A DNA stretch of 18,580 bases from Chloroflexia bacterium. Lineage in GTDB: Bacteria; Chloroflexota; Chloroflexia; Thermomicrobiales; UBA6265. Positions 1 to 7,950 of the stretch are shown here, piece after piece (the first letter of the stretch is position 1; each line of letters begins with the position of its first letter). The stretch spans positions 1 to 18,580 of the forward strand of contig JACCYX010000232.1 in the NCBI GenBank assembly GCA_013696265.1, read 5' to 3'. The position numbers and the translations under genes are program-made. The notes beneath the pieces are model-generated. The model was not told the DNA's origin. It searched no databases and saw nothing but the letters and a program-made list of their open reading frames with translations.

Positions 1-30
1 GCCTCACTGCATCGCTCCAAAATCGCGTCG

Positions 31-516
31 ATGGAAACGATGGCCATGCCCAGAGCAACCCCCACCGATCCGAACAACACGTATCTCTGGTGCGATGGCT
101 GCCGCCGAAGCTACCGTCACGAGGACGTGCCGGATGGAGTCTGTCAAGCCTGCGGTCAGCAGACCCGCGAGATGGGCAAGTTCAGTGCCATTATCCGCGG
201 GCTGATGTCCAACGAGATGGCGGCCTCGCCGCTGGAAACGCGGCACCGCCAACTCGTTCGCCTGATCTGGACCGCCAACGGCATGGGCGAGCGGTACTAC
301 CGCGTGCTGACACCCGACATGTCGTACAACCGGTTCGAAGCGAAAGTCACCGAATTGCTCTGCCAAGGCGCCGAGGACGGCTGGGTTCGCTTCATGATCC
401 CGCCCGCGCCACGTCCGGAAGAATCAGCTTACAAGCTGGAATTCGACGATGAGAGCCGCTTCATTGCCGAACTCGAGGCGCTTGCAGGCGCCCAACCCAC
501 TGAGAACCAGGCATGA
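31..516 (+). CDS. Zinc-ribbon protein of unknown function (possibly 5'-incomplete)
   Basis: I do not recognise this family. Two CxxC knuckles lie near the N-terminus (C21/C24 and C38/C41, counting from the ATG at 31), which is the spacing of a small zinc ribbon. The rest (about residues 60-161) looks like a compact soluble helical domain rich in Arg and Glu; I see no membrane segment or signal peptide. The start is uncertain: in-frame ATGs occur at 31, 40 and 46, none has a good ribosome binding site, and the frame is open back to base 1, so the gene could begin outside the window. Its stop overlaps the next gene's start (ATGA at 513-516), so the two are probably co-translated. A regulatory or nucleic-acid-binding role is possible but not shown. 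Confidence 0.72.
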   Translation: METMAMPRATPTDPNNTYLWCDGCRRSYRHEDVPDGVCQACGQQTREMGKFSAIIRGLMSNEMAASPLETRHRQLVRLIWTANGMGERYYRVLTPDMSYNRFEAKVTELLCQGAEDGWVRFMIPPAPRPEESAYKLEFDDESRFIAELEALAGAQPTENQA

Positions 517-1148
517 CTTCTCAAGTTTCGCTCTCCCGGCGGACGATCGGCGATTACCTGGAAACCCTGGGCTCATCCCAACCGGCGCCGGGTGGCGGCA
601 GCGTGGCCGGTCTGGTTGGCGCGATGGCGGCGAGCCTGGGCCAGATGGTCGTCAGCCTCACGCTCAAGAGCGACGGTAACGCGGTGCTCGAACGGCATTT
701 CGAAACCTTGGGTGCGGCCCGCGAGTCGCTCCTCGCCGCGGCGGCGGTGGATGAGCGCGCCTACGACGCCTACGTCGACGCCACCCGGCTGGCCAAATCG
801 ACCGATCAAGAGAAGGCCCAGCGCCGGACCGCGATGCAGGCGGCGCTCGTCAACGCCGCTTCCGTTCCGCTCATCCTGGCCGAGGCGGCGTGCGGTCTCC
901 TGACGGAGCTTGGGCCGGTGGTGCGGGAAGGTACATCGCATGCCCTCTCCGACGCCGAGATCGCGGTCGGCCTGGCGCACGCATCGGTGGCTGCCGGACT
1001 TGTCACGGTTAGAATCAACATCCCGCACATCAAGGATGAGGCCAAGGCCCGTTCTCTCTCCGCCCAGGCCGACATGGTCGAGCGGCGGGCGAATCAGGAG
1101 GCCACCTCACTCAGGGCGACCCTCACCCAACGCCGCGGCCGAGATTGA
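513..1148 (+). CDS. fchA: Cyclodeaminase/cyclohydrolase family protein (methenyl-THF cyclohydrolase-like)
   Basis: This 211-residue protein matches the FTCD_C/FchA family, all-helical enzymes acting on folate one-carbon units: methenyl-THF cyclohydrolase, or the cyclodeaminase half of formiminotransferase-cyclodeaminase. The signature is the N-terminal glycine-rich segment PAPGGGSVAGLVGAMAASL at residues 24-42, followed by long Ala-rich helices. The length is close to free-standing FchA proteins (about 205-210 aa), so it is not a remnant of a fused FTCD. It starts at an ATG overlapping the upstream stop by ATGA. No other folate gene is visible, so I cannot tell cyclohydrolase from cyclodeaminase; both would be cytosolic. 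The family is secure, the exact reaction inferred. Confidence 0.87.
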   Translation: MTSQVSLSRRTIGDYLETLGSSQPAPGGGSVAGLVGAMAASLGQMVVSLTLKSDGNAVLERHFETLGAARESLLAAAAVDERAYDAYVDATRLAKSTDQEKAQRRTAMQAALVNAASVPLILAEAACGLLTELGPVVREGTSHALSDAEIAVGLAHASVAAGLVTVRINIPHIKDEAKARSLSAQADMVERRANQEATSLRATLTQRRGRD

Positions 1149-1234
1149 CCCGCGACAAAGTTATTTCACTTGGTCACTTGCCGAATGTTAGCAACGTACG
1201 ATGCATATTGATTGGGGATGGCTCCAGCATGGTG

Positions 1235-1480
1235 TCGTAGGGGAGGGCCAGCGAGCCGTGAACGACGCGTTTCGCGACGGCATGTTGCTCGCGGGCGCCT
1301 GTCCAGAGCGCAGCGTGGGACCCTCCCGCGTGGTCGCGGTGGCGGCAGCGAGAGGACGGACCCCGGTTCCTGTCGCCGGATGGGGACCATCCCGCTAACG
1401 GCGCATCGAGGGAGGGCATACACGGGCCAGGATCCGGTTGCGGAGAAGTCCGTCACGGGCCCGTTAGCCCTCCCCTACGA
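1235..1480. repeat. MITE-like element with about 30-bp imperfect terminal inverted repeats
   Basis: The convergent gap 1149-1515 holds no credible gene. Inside it, the left arm starts TCGTAGGGGAGGGC (1235-1248) and the right arm ends with its exact reverse complement (1467-1480). Similarity continues inward with one gap through a CCGTGA motif, giving arms of about 30 bp around an interior of roughly 190 bp. The interior has further GC-rich blocks such as GTGGGACCCTCCCGC (1316-1330) with a related copy near 1381-1395. This resembles a non-autonomous inverted-repeat element or a large structured palindrome. No transposase is encoded, and I see no clear target-site duplication. The remainder of the gap shows nothing recognisable. 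Confidence 0.55.
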
Positions 1481-1515
1481 GATCGGTGATTCCCGCCACC
1501 CCCGGAAGACGTGCA

Positions 1516-3042
1516 TCAGGCGTCAGCGACGCGGGGGCGGTATTGAAGGGCTTCGGCTACGTGTGCGGTTTGGATCTGGTCGCAGCCGGCCAGGTCGGCG
1601 ATCGTGCGGGAGAGCTTCAGCACGCGGTGGTAGCCCCGCGCCGAGAGCGCGAGTTGGCGAACCGCCGTCCGCATCAACTGCTCCCCCTGAGCATCGAGCC
1701 GGGCGAACTGCTGAACCTCGCGTGGCCCCATATCGGCATTGGTGAGGTTGTCGCCGCCCCGGAAGCGATTTGCCTGGACCTCCCGCGCGACTTCCACCCG
1801 TGAGCGGACCGTCGCCGAGGGTTCGCCGGGGCGCCGGTCGGCAAGCTGCTCGTAGTCGATCCGGGGTACTTCGAGGTGGATGTCGATCCGGTCGAGCAAC
1901 GGACCGCTGATCCGCTTCTGGTACCGGGTGACGGCGGATGGCGCGCAGCGGCAGTCGCGCACCGGGTCGCCGTAAAACCCGCAAGGACAGGGGTTCATCG
2001 CCGCCACCAGCGTGACGTTGGCCGGGAAGCTGATGGTGCCCGAGGCCCGCGCGATCGTGACCCGGCGGTCCTCGAGCGGCTGGCGCAGCACTTCCAGGGT
2101 CTGCGAATTGAATTCAGGCAATTCGTCGAGGAAGAGCACTCCCCGGTGGGCAAGGCTGATCTCGCCTGGACGCGGCCAACTCCCGCCGCCGACCAGCCCG
2201 GCGTGGCTGGTGGTGTGGTGTGGCGACCGGAACGGGCGCTCCCGGATGAGGGGCGTCTCCGGTGGCAGGAGTCCACGGACGCTGTAGATGCGCGTGACTT
2301 CGAGAGCTTCGTCGATGTTCATCGGCGGCAGGATCGAGGGCAGGGCCCGCGCCAGCAGCGTCTTCCCGGAACCGGGCGGGCCGCTCATGACAACATTGTG
2401 TGCCCCGGCGGCGGCGACCTCCAGCCCGCGCTTGACGTGTTCTTGTCCCTTGATTTCAGAAAAGTCCGTGCCGCTCGTGCCGTATTCAGGCTGGACAAGA
2501 CGATGCTCATCGGTCATTGGGACCAGCGGTATCTCGCCAGTCAGGTGATTCACGAGGTCGGCGAGCGTCCGCACCGGATAGACCACGATTCCCTGCACCA
2601 AGGACGCCTCACGAGCGTCGACCTCGGGCACGAAGGCCCGCGCCAGACCCTTTTCGGCGGCCAACGACACCATGCTGATGATGCCAGGCGTGTGCCGGAC
2701 GATGCCGTCCAACGACAGTTCGCCGACGATCAGGGCATCGCTCAGGTCGCCGTACAGTTGGCGTCCAGCCAGCAAGACGCCGATCGCGATTGGCAGATCG
2801 TTGGTCGGTCCGGCCTTCTTCAGGTCGGCGGGCGCCAGGTTCACCGTTACGCGGCCGTGCGGAAACTTGCCGCCGGAATTGCGGATCGCGGCCCGCACCC
2901 GTTCCCGGCTCTCCTGCACCGCCGCGTCCGGCAGACCGACGAGCACGACGCCCGGCTGGCCGCCGCCACTGACATCGACTTCGACCTCGATGAGCACGCC
3001 TTCGAGTCCGACCACCGCGCAACTCAAGACCTTGGCCAGCAC
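1516..3042 (-). CDS. comM: YifB/ComM-family Mg-chelatase-like AAA+ ATPase
   Basis: This is a 508-residue protein of the YifB/ComM family. It has an N-terminal Lon-protease-like fold domain (about 1-190), then an AAA+ module with Walker A GPPGSGKT (221-228), Walker B VLFLDE (302-307), a cysteine cluster (C352, C354, C364, C366) and a sensor/arginine segment LLDRID near 382-387, followed by the helical C-terminal Mg-chelatase-like domain. ComM of naturally transformable Gram-negative bacteria is a hexameric helicase promoting branch migration of incoming DNA; the role in other phyla is less clear. An ATG at 3096 is in frame, but the GTG at 3042 has a strong GGAGGA ribosome site nine bases upstream and gives the family's usual start (LAKVLSCAVVGLEG), so I prefer it. 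It diverges from the DUF983 gene. Confidence 0.95.
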   Translation of the reverse strand: MLAKVLSCAVVGLEGVLIEVEVDVSGGGQPGVVLVGLPDAAVQESRERVRAAIRNSGGKFPHGRVTVNLAPADLKKAGPTNDLPIAIGVLLAGRQLYGDLSDALIVGELSLDGIVRHTPGIISMVSLAAEKGLARAFVPEVDAREASLVQGIVVYPVRTLADLVNHLTGEIPLVPMTDEHRLVQPEYGTSGTDFSEIKGQEHVKRGLEVAAAGAHNVVMSGPPGSGKTLLARALPSILPPMNIDEALEVTRIYSVRGLLPPETPLIRERPFRSPHHTTSHAGLVGGGSWPRPGEISLAHRGVLFLDELPEFNSQTLEVLRQPLEDRRVTIARASGTISFPANVTLVAAMNPCPCGFYGDPVRDCRCAPSAVTRYQKRISGPLLDRIDIHLEVPRIDYEQLADRRPGEPSATVRSRVEVAREVQANRFRGGDNLTNADMGPREVQQFARLDAQGEQLMRTAVRQLALSARGYHRVLKLSRTIADLAGCDQIQTAHVAEALQYRPRVADA

Positions 3043-3050
3043 GTACGCTC

Positions 3051-3059
3051 TTCCTCCAG
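3051..3059 (-). promoter_or_regulatory. Strong ribosome binding site deciding the comM start
   Basis: Read on the minus strand this is a GGAGGAAGA purine tract, with GGAGGA ending nine bases before the GTG at 3042. No comparable site precedes the more upstream in-frame ATG at 3096, so the shorter protein is favoured. Confidence 0.8.
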
Positions 3060-3213
3060 CGCGGGCGATAAACTGTGCGTTGCTCTTGGGAAACACTGTA
3101 CCATCAAGCGATCTGGGATTGAGGCTACCGCCTCGGGTTTCCCAGTGCTGTATCCGTTTCCAGAATGGATTTCCGGCGTGACAGAGCGGCCAGTCTCACT
3201 TCCACAAGCCGGC

Positions 3214-3588
3214 ATGCACCGGTTCCTCACCACCTTCGGCCGGGCGTTGCGGCGGCACTGCCCGTATTGCGGCGCATCCGGCGTGTTCGACGGCTGGTTC
3301 ACGCTCAAGAAGCGGTGTCCAGCTTGCCATACTCTGTACGAACATGAAGAAGGCTATTTCCTCGGGTCTTACGTGATCAACCTCGGCTTCACTGAGCTGC
3401 TCACCGTGCTGATCGTGGTCTGGCTCATCGCCGGCACCGATCTCAGCGTGCTGCAGATGCAAATCTACGGCGTCGGGCTGGCTGTCCTGATGCCGGTCCT
3501 CTTCTATCCGCTCGCGTTACTCCTCTGGGTTGCGCTCGATATCTCGATCCATCCGCCCAGCGACTTTTCCAAACGTGTCCGCCGGTAG
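3214..3588 (+). CDS. DUF983-family small membrane protein
   Basis: This 124-residue protein has a short basic N-terminus, two CxxC pairs (C16/C19 and C35/C38) forming a zinc-ribbon-like knuckle, and then two hydrophobic stretches (about 50-75 and 83-110) that should cross the membrane. It ends in a short basic tail. This layout is that of DUF983 proteins, whose function is unknown to me. The ATG at 3214 has a weak ribosome site; an in-frame GTG at 3178 would add 12 residues and is a reasonable alternative. The frame stays open far upstream, antisense to comM, but that part is a shadow of the comM coding sequence. It diverges from comM and lies 158 bp before hisG on the same strand. Confidence 0.85.
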   Translation: MHRFLTTFGRALRRHCPYCGASGVFDGWFTLKKRCPACHTLYEHEEGYFLGSYVINLGFTELLTVLIVVWLIAGTDLSVLQMQIYGVGLAVLMPVLFYPLALLLWVALDISIHPPSDFSKRVRR

Positions 3589-3627
3589 CGCGAACCGCCA
3601 ACGGGTCGTGTCCGGTGGGACTTTCGG

Positions 3628-3657
3628 TTGATCGCTTCTTCCACATCGTGGTACAAG
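3628..3657 (+). promoter_or_regulatory. Candidate sigma-70-like promoter for the his operon
   Basis: TTGATC (3628-3633) and TACAAG (3652-3657) are separated by 18 bases, each matching four of six consensus positions. They lie in the gap upstream of hisG and would give a leader of about 80 nt. I see no his-rich leader peptide, T-box or clear attenuator. A TATAAG at 3721-3726 has no matching -35 box. This is a weak call made by eye. Confidence 0.28.
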
Positions 3658-3746
3658 ACTCTCCAAGTGCGTGCAGGCTTTCACAATGCCCCCGCGCTCG
3701 TACCGACCTCTTCCCGTTCGTATAAGCGAGTGAGACCATCCTATCC

Positions 3747-4640
3747 ATGACATCAGCACGAAACCTGATCGACGGCGAGAATCAACTCAAACTCGCGATC
3801 CAGCGGTCGGGCCGGCTGACGGACCACACCCTCGAACTCCTGCGCCACATCGGACTCGATTTCGAGAGCTACGGTCAGCGACTCTTCTCCCGCGCTCGCA
3901 ACTTTCCGCTCTCCATCCTCTACGCCCGCGATGACGATATTCCTGATTATGTCGCATTGGAGACCGTCGACTTGGGAATCGTCGGTCGCAATCTTGTCCA
4001 CGAACAGGGTTGCGATGTAGCCGAACTGCTCCCGCTCGGCTACGGATACTGCTCGCTCGTGGTCGCGGTGCCCGGCGATACGGACATCACCTCGCCCGAT
4101 CAGTTGCTCGGGGCCAAGATCGCCACGTCCTACCCGCAATCGGCGAAGCGGTTCTTCGAGTCGATCGGCGGCTCGCCGGAGATCATCACGATCAGCGGCT
4201 CGGTCGAAGTCGCGCCCGCGCTTGGTTTGGCCGACGCGATCGTCGAACTCACCGCTACCGGGTCCTCACTGCAACTCAACGACCTGCGGCCAATCCACAC
4301 CATCCTCGAATCCGAGGCGGTGTTGATCGCCAACCGGGCGTCGATGGACACACCGGCCCGCCGCGAGAACATCGAGCGGCTCGTGATGCGGATGAAGGCG
4401 GTCGACGCCGCGCGGCGCTTCAAGTACGTGATGATGAACGCGCCGCTCGCCAACCTTGACGAGATCAAGCAGGTATTGCCGGGGCTCAAGGCTCCCACGG
4501 TCATCCCGCTCGACGTCGAAGGCTGGGTAGCGGTACACGCCGCAATCGAGGAAGATGTGTTCTGGGACAAGATCGAGCAGCTTCGTAACGCTGGGGCCAG
4601 CGAGATCCTCGTCTCGGCCCTCGACAAACTGCTGCTTTAG
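3747..4640 (+). CDS. hisG: ATP phosphoribosyltransferase, long form
   Basis: HisG catalyses the first step of histidine synthesis, condensing ATP and PRPP to phosphoribosyl-ATP in the cytosol. The 297-residue protein has the two-lobed catalytic region, with LKLAIQRSGRLTDHTLELL (15-33), DLGIVGRN (75-82) and the PRPP-binding stretch DAIVELTATGSSLQLNDL (163-180). It is followed by a C-terminal ACT-like domain (about 224-297), as in the long form that works without HisZ and is feedback-inhibited by histidine. No hisZ is present, consistent with this. The start is the ATG at 3747, with only a weak ribosome site. It heads the his cluster but is separated from hisC by 210 bp containing a repeat. Confidence 0.96.
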   Translation: MTSARNLIDGENQLKLAIQRSGRLTDHTLELLRHIGLDFESYGQRLFSRARNFPLSILYARDDDIPDYVALETVDLGIVGRNLVHEQGCDVAELLPLGYGYCSLVVAVPGDTDITSPDQLLGAKIATSYPQSAKRFFESIGGSPEIITISGSVEVAPALGLADAIVELTATGSSLQLNDLRPIHTILESEAVLIANRASMDTPARRENIERLVMRMKAVDAARRFKYVMMNAPLANLDEIKQVLPGLKAPTVIPLDVEGWVAVHAAIEEDVFWDKIEQLRNAGASEILVSALDKLLL

Positions 4641-4742
4641 AGCGATTTGCATATCGCCTGGAGGTCATTGGTTCATGTACGGCTGCGGCTGCGGCAGCGA
4701 AGCGAAGCGATGCTTGCTCCGCCCGCGTCGCAGGCATTCCAG

Positions 4743-4808
4743 ATCCGACTTCGTCGGATGCGCTATCGCTACGCTGCGCGCAGGGATTTCTCGCAAGCTC
4801 GAAATGAC
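4743..4808 (-). repeat. Interspersed repeat, copy 1, between hisG and hisC
   Basis: Read on the minus strand from 4808, this begins GTCATTTCGAGCTTGC and continues into AGAAATCCCTGCGCG. A second copy at 13243-13274 matches at 31 of 32 bases in the core. Copy 1 carries at its far end a perfect 7-bp stem with a 3-base loop (ATCCGAC TTC GTCGGAT, 4743-4759). Short repeats with a TCATTTCGAGC-type core are, from memory, common in intergenic regions of Chloroflexota and some other phyla. It encodes nothing obvious and has created open frames through the gap. Confidence 0.75.
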
Positions 4809-4850
4809 AGTCCTGGTGAGCATCAATCGGCACTGGAAACGGATCACGAC

Positions 4851-5975
4851 GTGACATTCTCTCCCGAACGCATCGTCCGCCAGCACATCCAGCCAGTTGC
4901 CAGATATGCTCCCGGCGTCTCACCGATCGACGATCCGGCGGCGGTCCGCCTCGACTGGAACGAGTCCCCGTTCGGACTCTCGCCCAAGGCGCGGGAGGCC
5001 CACGACGCCTACCGTTCCGGCAATCGCTACCCCGCGATCGACCAGCACGACCTGATCGCGGCGCTGGCCAACTACATTGGCACCTCGCCGGACCGCGTGA
5101 TCGCCGGCGCCGGGCTCGACGATGTCTTCACCACCCTTGCGATCGCCACCATCAACCCAGGCGACGAGGTGATCATCTCGAATCCCACGTTTGGTGTCTA
5201 CCGTGGACTGTTCGAGTTGCACGGGGCCAGGGTACTCGATGTCCCACTCGGTCCAGCACCAGACTTTGCCCTGGATGTCGATGGCATCATCGCCGCCGCC
5301 AACGGGCGCACGAAGCTGGTCATCGTCTGCAACCCGAACAACCCAACCGGGACGCTCTACAGCCGCGACGACATTGCCCGAATCATTGAGAACGTGGATT
5401 GCCTGGTCGCGATCGACGAGGCTTACGCGGAGTTCAGCGGCGTCAGTCACCTCGACCTCGCCAACCAGTACCCGAATGTGATCCTCTTCCGGACGCTGAG
5501 CAAGTTCGCCGGCCTGGCCGGGTATCGTGTCGGGTACGGCATCTTCCCCGAAGCACTGATGCCATGGATCCGGCGGGCGGCGCCCGCCTTCTTCAACATT
5601 AGCGCGATCTCGGCCGCGGTCGCCATGGCCTCACTCCAGGATCTGGATCACTTGCGGGCCAATGTCGATACGCTGGTCGGGGAACGCGGCCGAGTGACCG
5701 CCGAACTGAACGCGCTACCGGGTGTTGTCGCGTACGACTCAGCGGCGAACTTCGTGCTTTTCAGCCTGCCAGTCGAAAACTCCAGACCGATCACCGACTA
5801 TCTGGAAGCACATAAGGTATACGTGCGCCGCTACGGCGGCGCGCTCGGGAACTGCCTGCGCGCCAGCGTCGGGTTGCCAGAGGAGAACACCACCTTTCTC
5901 GATGCACTGGGGGAAGCCCTGGCGTCATTAAGCACTCCCCTGATGTCGAACACTCCGACAGGAGCACGCGCATGA
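4851..5975 (+). CDS. hisC: Histidinol-phosphate aminotransferase
   Basis: HisC is a PLP enzyme transferring the amino group of glutamate to imidazole acetol-phosphate. The 374-residue protein shows LDWNESPFG (34-42), NPNNPTG (161-167), the AIDEAY strand with Asp189 and Tyr192, and the Schiff-base lysine Lys218 in FRTLSKFAGLAGYRVGYG. The frame is open from an ATG at 4647, but residues from there to 4850 are translated repeat DNA with no HisC similarity. The GTG at 4851 gives MTFSPERIVRQHIQPVARY, a normal HisC start and family-typical length, so I choose it. Its ribosome site is poor (GGA about 10 bases upstream). The stop overlaps hisB by ATGA, and the PLP-binding residues look intact. Confidence 0.94.
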   Translation: MTFSPERIVRQHIQPVARYAPGVSPIDDPAAVRLDWNESPFGLSPKAREAHDAYRSGNRYPAIDQHDLIAALANYIGTSPDRVIAGAGLDDVFTTLAIATINPGDEVIISNPTFGVYRGLFELHGARVLDVPLGPAPDFALDVDGIIAAANGRTKLVIVCNPNNPTGTLYSRDDIARIIENVDCLVAIDEAYAEFSGVSHLDLANQYPNVILFRTLSKFAGLAGYRVGYGIFPEALMPWIRRAAPAFFNISAISAAVAMASLQDLDHLRANVDTLVGERGRVTAELNALPGVVAYDSAANFVLFSLPVENSRPITDYLEAHKVYVRRYGGALGNCLRASVGLPEENTTFLDALGEALASLSTPLMSNTPTGARA

Positions 5976-6580
5976 CCGATGCACCCCCGACTCGCCAGGC
6001 CACCATCTCGCGGACCACCGCGGAAACGTCGATCGACCTCACCTTGAATCTCGATGGAGCCGGCAAGGTCGAGGCGCTGACCGGAGTGCCGTTCTTCGAC
6101 CACATGCTCCACGCCTGGGGCAAGCACGCCCGGGTCGACCTTACGGTCAACGCGACCGGTGATGCCGAGATGGACCCCCATCACACGGTCGAGGATGTCG
6201 GTATCGTGCTCGGACAGGCAATCAGGGAAGCTCTTGGCGATCGATCGGGCACCGAGCGGTACGGCTCGGCCTACGCCCCGCTGGACGAAGCGCTGGCACG
6301 AGTGGTGATCGACTGCTCCGGCCGCCCCTTTCTCGATTTTCACGCGGCCATGCCGGAATCGGTGATCGGCGTCGATTTCGCGGCCAGCCTGGTCGAGGAG
6401 TTCTGGCGTGCCGTCGCCATGAACGCCGGCCTGACGATGCACATCGACCTGATTCGCGCCCGCAATTCGCATCACGGGGCGGAGGCGATTTTCAAGGCGG
6501 CCGCCGTCGCCACGCGCACCGCCTTCGCCAGAACCGCGCCCCCAGGCTTTGTGCCATCAACCAAGGAAGTGCTCGCATGA
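5972..6580 (+). CDS. hisB: Imidazoleglycerol-phosphate dehydratase
   Basis: HisB removes water from imidazole glycerol phosphate to give imidazole acetol-phosphate, using a di-manganese centre in a 24-subunit enzyme. The protein is 202 residues, the length of monofunctional HisB, with no fused histidinol-phosphatase. The metal-binding motifs are present twice, as expected: DPHHTVED (68-75, His70/His71) and NSHHGAEAIFKA (165-176, His167/His168, Glu171). FFDHMLH is at 41-47. A good ribosome site, AGGAG at 5960-5964, precedes the ATG by seven bases, and the start overlaps the hisC stop by ATGA. Because HisB is monofunctional, histidinol-phosphatase must be encoded elsewhere. Confidence 0.97.
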   Translation: MTDAPPTRQATISRTTAETSIDLTLNLDGAGKVEALTGVPFFDHMLHAWGKHARVDLTVNATGDAEMDPHHTVEDVGIVLGQAIREALGDRSGTERYGSAYAPLDEALARVVIDCSGRPFLDFHAAMPESVIGVDFAASLVEEFWRAVAMNAGLTMHIDLIRARNSHHGAEAIFKAAAVATRTAFARTAPPGFVPSTKEVLA

Positions 6581-7173
6581 TTGCGATTGTCGATTACGGA
6601 GCCGGAAACTTGCGATCGATCCAACGGGCGATCGAGGCCGCCGGCGCGGAAACCAACATCACTGGCAATCCTGGTGAGGTGGCGGCGGCCGATCGCGTGG
6701 TGTTGCCGGGCGTTGGCAATGCCGCGGCGGCCATGTCCCGGCTCCGCGAGAGCGGGCTCGCCGGGGCCGTCTCGGATGCCGCGAAAGCGGGGAAACCCGT
6801 GCTCGGCGTCTGCCTCGGGATGCAGTTGCTGTTCGGCGACCAGGAGGAGGGTCCGACCACCGGGTTAGGTCTCCTTCCCGGCGCGGTGCGGTCGCTTCCG
6901 GCTGGTCACAAGGTGCCGCAGATGGGCTGGAACCTGGCCGATTTCCGGGCGGGAACGCCCATGTCCTCGATCAACCAAGCCTGGTTTTACTTCGTCCATT
7001 CCTATATCGTCCATCCAGAGGATGAATCCGACATCGCCGCCGACACGGACTACGGAGTCAGATTCCCAAGCATCGTGGCCCGCGATGCCGTCTGGGGCTT
7101 CCAGTTCCATCCCGAAAAGAGCGGGGACGATGGCCTGGCGCTCGTCAAGACCTGGGTCGATTGGAAGCCATGA
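6577..7173 (+). CDS. hisH: Imidazole glycerol phosphate synthase, glutaminase subunit
   Basis: HisH is the class I glutamine amidotransferase that releases ammonia from glutamine and channels it to HisF. The 198-residue protein starts MIAIVDYGAGNLRSI, has the oxyanion-strand region LPGVGNAAAAM (43-53), the nucleophile Cys79 in GVCLGMQLLF, and the catalytic His178/Glu180 in FQFHPEKS. The triad is complete. Its ATG overlaps the hisB stop by ATGA and is preceded by AAGGAAG. The position after the LPGVG turn reads NAAAAM, where many homologues have AFGDAM, a mild variation. A 46-nt gap follows before hisA, the only gap over 10 nt between hisC and hisI. Confidence 0.97.
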   Translation: MIAIVDYGAGNLRSIQRAIEAAGAETNITGNPGEVAAADRVVLPGVGNAAAAMSRLRESGLAGAVSDAAKAGKPVLGVCLGMQLLFGDQEEGPTTGLGLLPGAVRSLPAGHKVPQMGWNLADFRAGTPMSSINQAWFYFVHSYIVHPEDESDIAADTDYGVRFPSIVARDAVWGFQFHPEKSGDDGLALVKTWVDWKP

Positions 7174-7219
7174 TTCGGTTTAGGACCACACGGCTGAAAG
7201 TCACGAAGGAAGCACCGCG

Positions 7220-7950
7220 TTGATTGTGTACCCGGCCATCGACATTCGAAACGGCAAGGCGGTCCGGCTCGTCGAAGGCGACTTCGATCGCGAAACAATA
7301 TTCGACGCCGACCCGGTCGACGCCGCACTGCGCTGGAAAGAGCAGGGCGCGGAGTGGATCCACATCGTCGACCTCGACGGTGCTCGTGACGGCGTTCGCG
7401 CCAACCAATCGACCATCGAGCGAATTCGCACCTCGGTCTCGGTCAGGCTTCAGCTTGGCGGCGGCCTGCGCGACATGGACGCGCTCTCCGCCGCCCACAC
7501 GCTCGGCATCGATCGCATGGTGATCGGCTCGGCGGCGGTCTCGCACCCGGAACTGATCCCCGAGGCAGTCGCCGCGTTCGGCGGCGCGATCGCGGTCGGA
7601 CTCGATGCCCGCGACGGACAGGTTGCCACCAGGGGCTGGGTCGAACAAACCTCGATCGATGCCGTCGAGATCGCCCAGCGGGTGGCCGACCAGGGGGTGG
7701 AGCACATCGTGTTCACCGACATCGGCCGCGACGGTCGGCTTGAAGGACCTAACCTGCACGCGCTCTCGGACCTGATCGCGCGCAACCTGACCGGCATCAT
7801 CGCCTCGGGCGGCATCGGGTCATTGGATGACATCGAGCGGGTCGCCCGCACCGGCGCCTCCGGCGTCATCATCGGCGCGGCGCTTTACCACCGCCACTTC
7901 ACGCTGGCTGAGGCCCTGAAGGCCGCCCGCCACGCGCTAGGAGTCCGCTC

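Noticed and set aside
1149..1515. CRISPR array or phage attachment site in the gap
   Set aside because: There are no regularly spaced direct repeats, and no integrase or tRNA nearby.
1212..1745. Plus-strand open frame across the fchA-comM gap
   Set aside because: It runs through the inverted-repeat element and into the 3' part of comM; the product is low-complexity Arg/Gly/Pro sequence.
3043..3096. Upstream ATG start for comM
   Set aside because: There is no good ribosome site, and it adds 18 residues absent from the family, whereas the GTG at 3042 has a strong GGAGGA.
1876..3213. Long plus-strand open frame antisense to comM, continuous with the DUF983 gene
   Set aside because: Its translation is Arg/His/Asp-rich with no family likeness and lies opposite the well-conserved comM gene. 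Only the part from about 3214 is real.
3721..3726. TATAAG as the -10 box of the his promoter
   Set aside because: No acceptable -35 hexamer lies 16-18 bases upstream; the pair at 3628-3657 is slightly better.
4647..4850. 68-residue N-terminal extension of HisC from the ATG at 4647
   Set aside because: It is encoded by intergenic repeat DNA and has no counterpart in HisC proteins; the GTG at 4851 gives the normal N-terminus.
4641..4850. Possible attenuator or small RNA between hisG and hisC
   Set aside because: The only clear stem is 7 bp with no T-run, and the sequence is better explained as an interspersed repeat.
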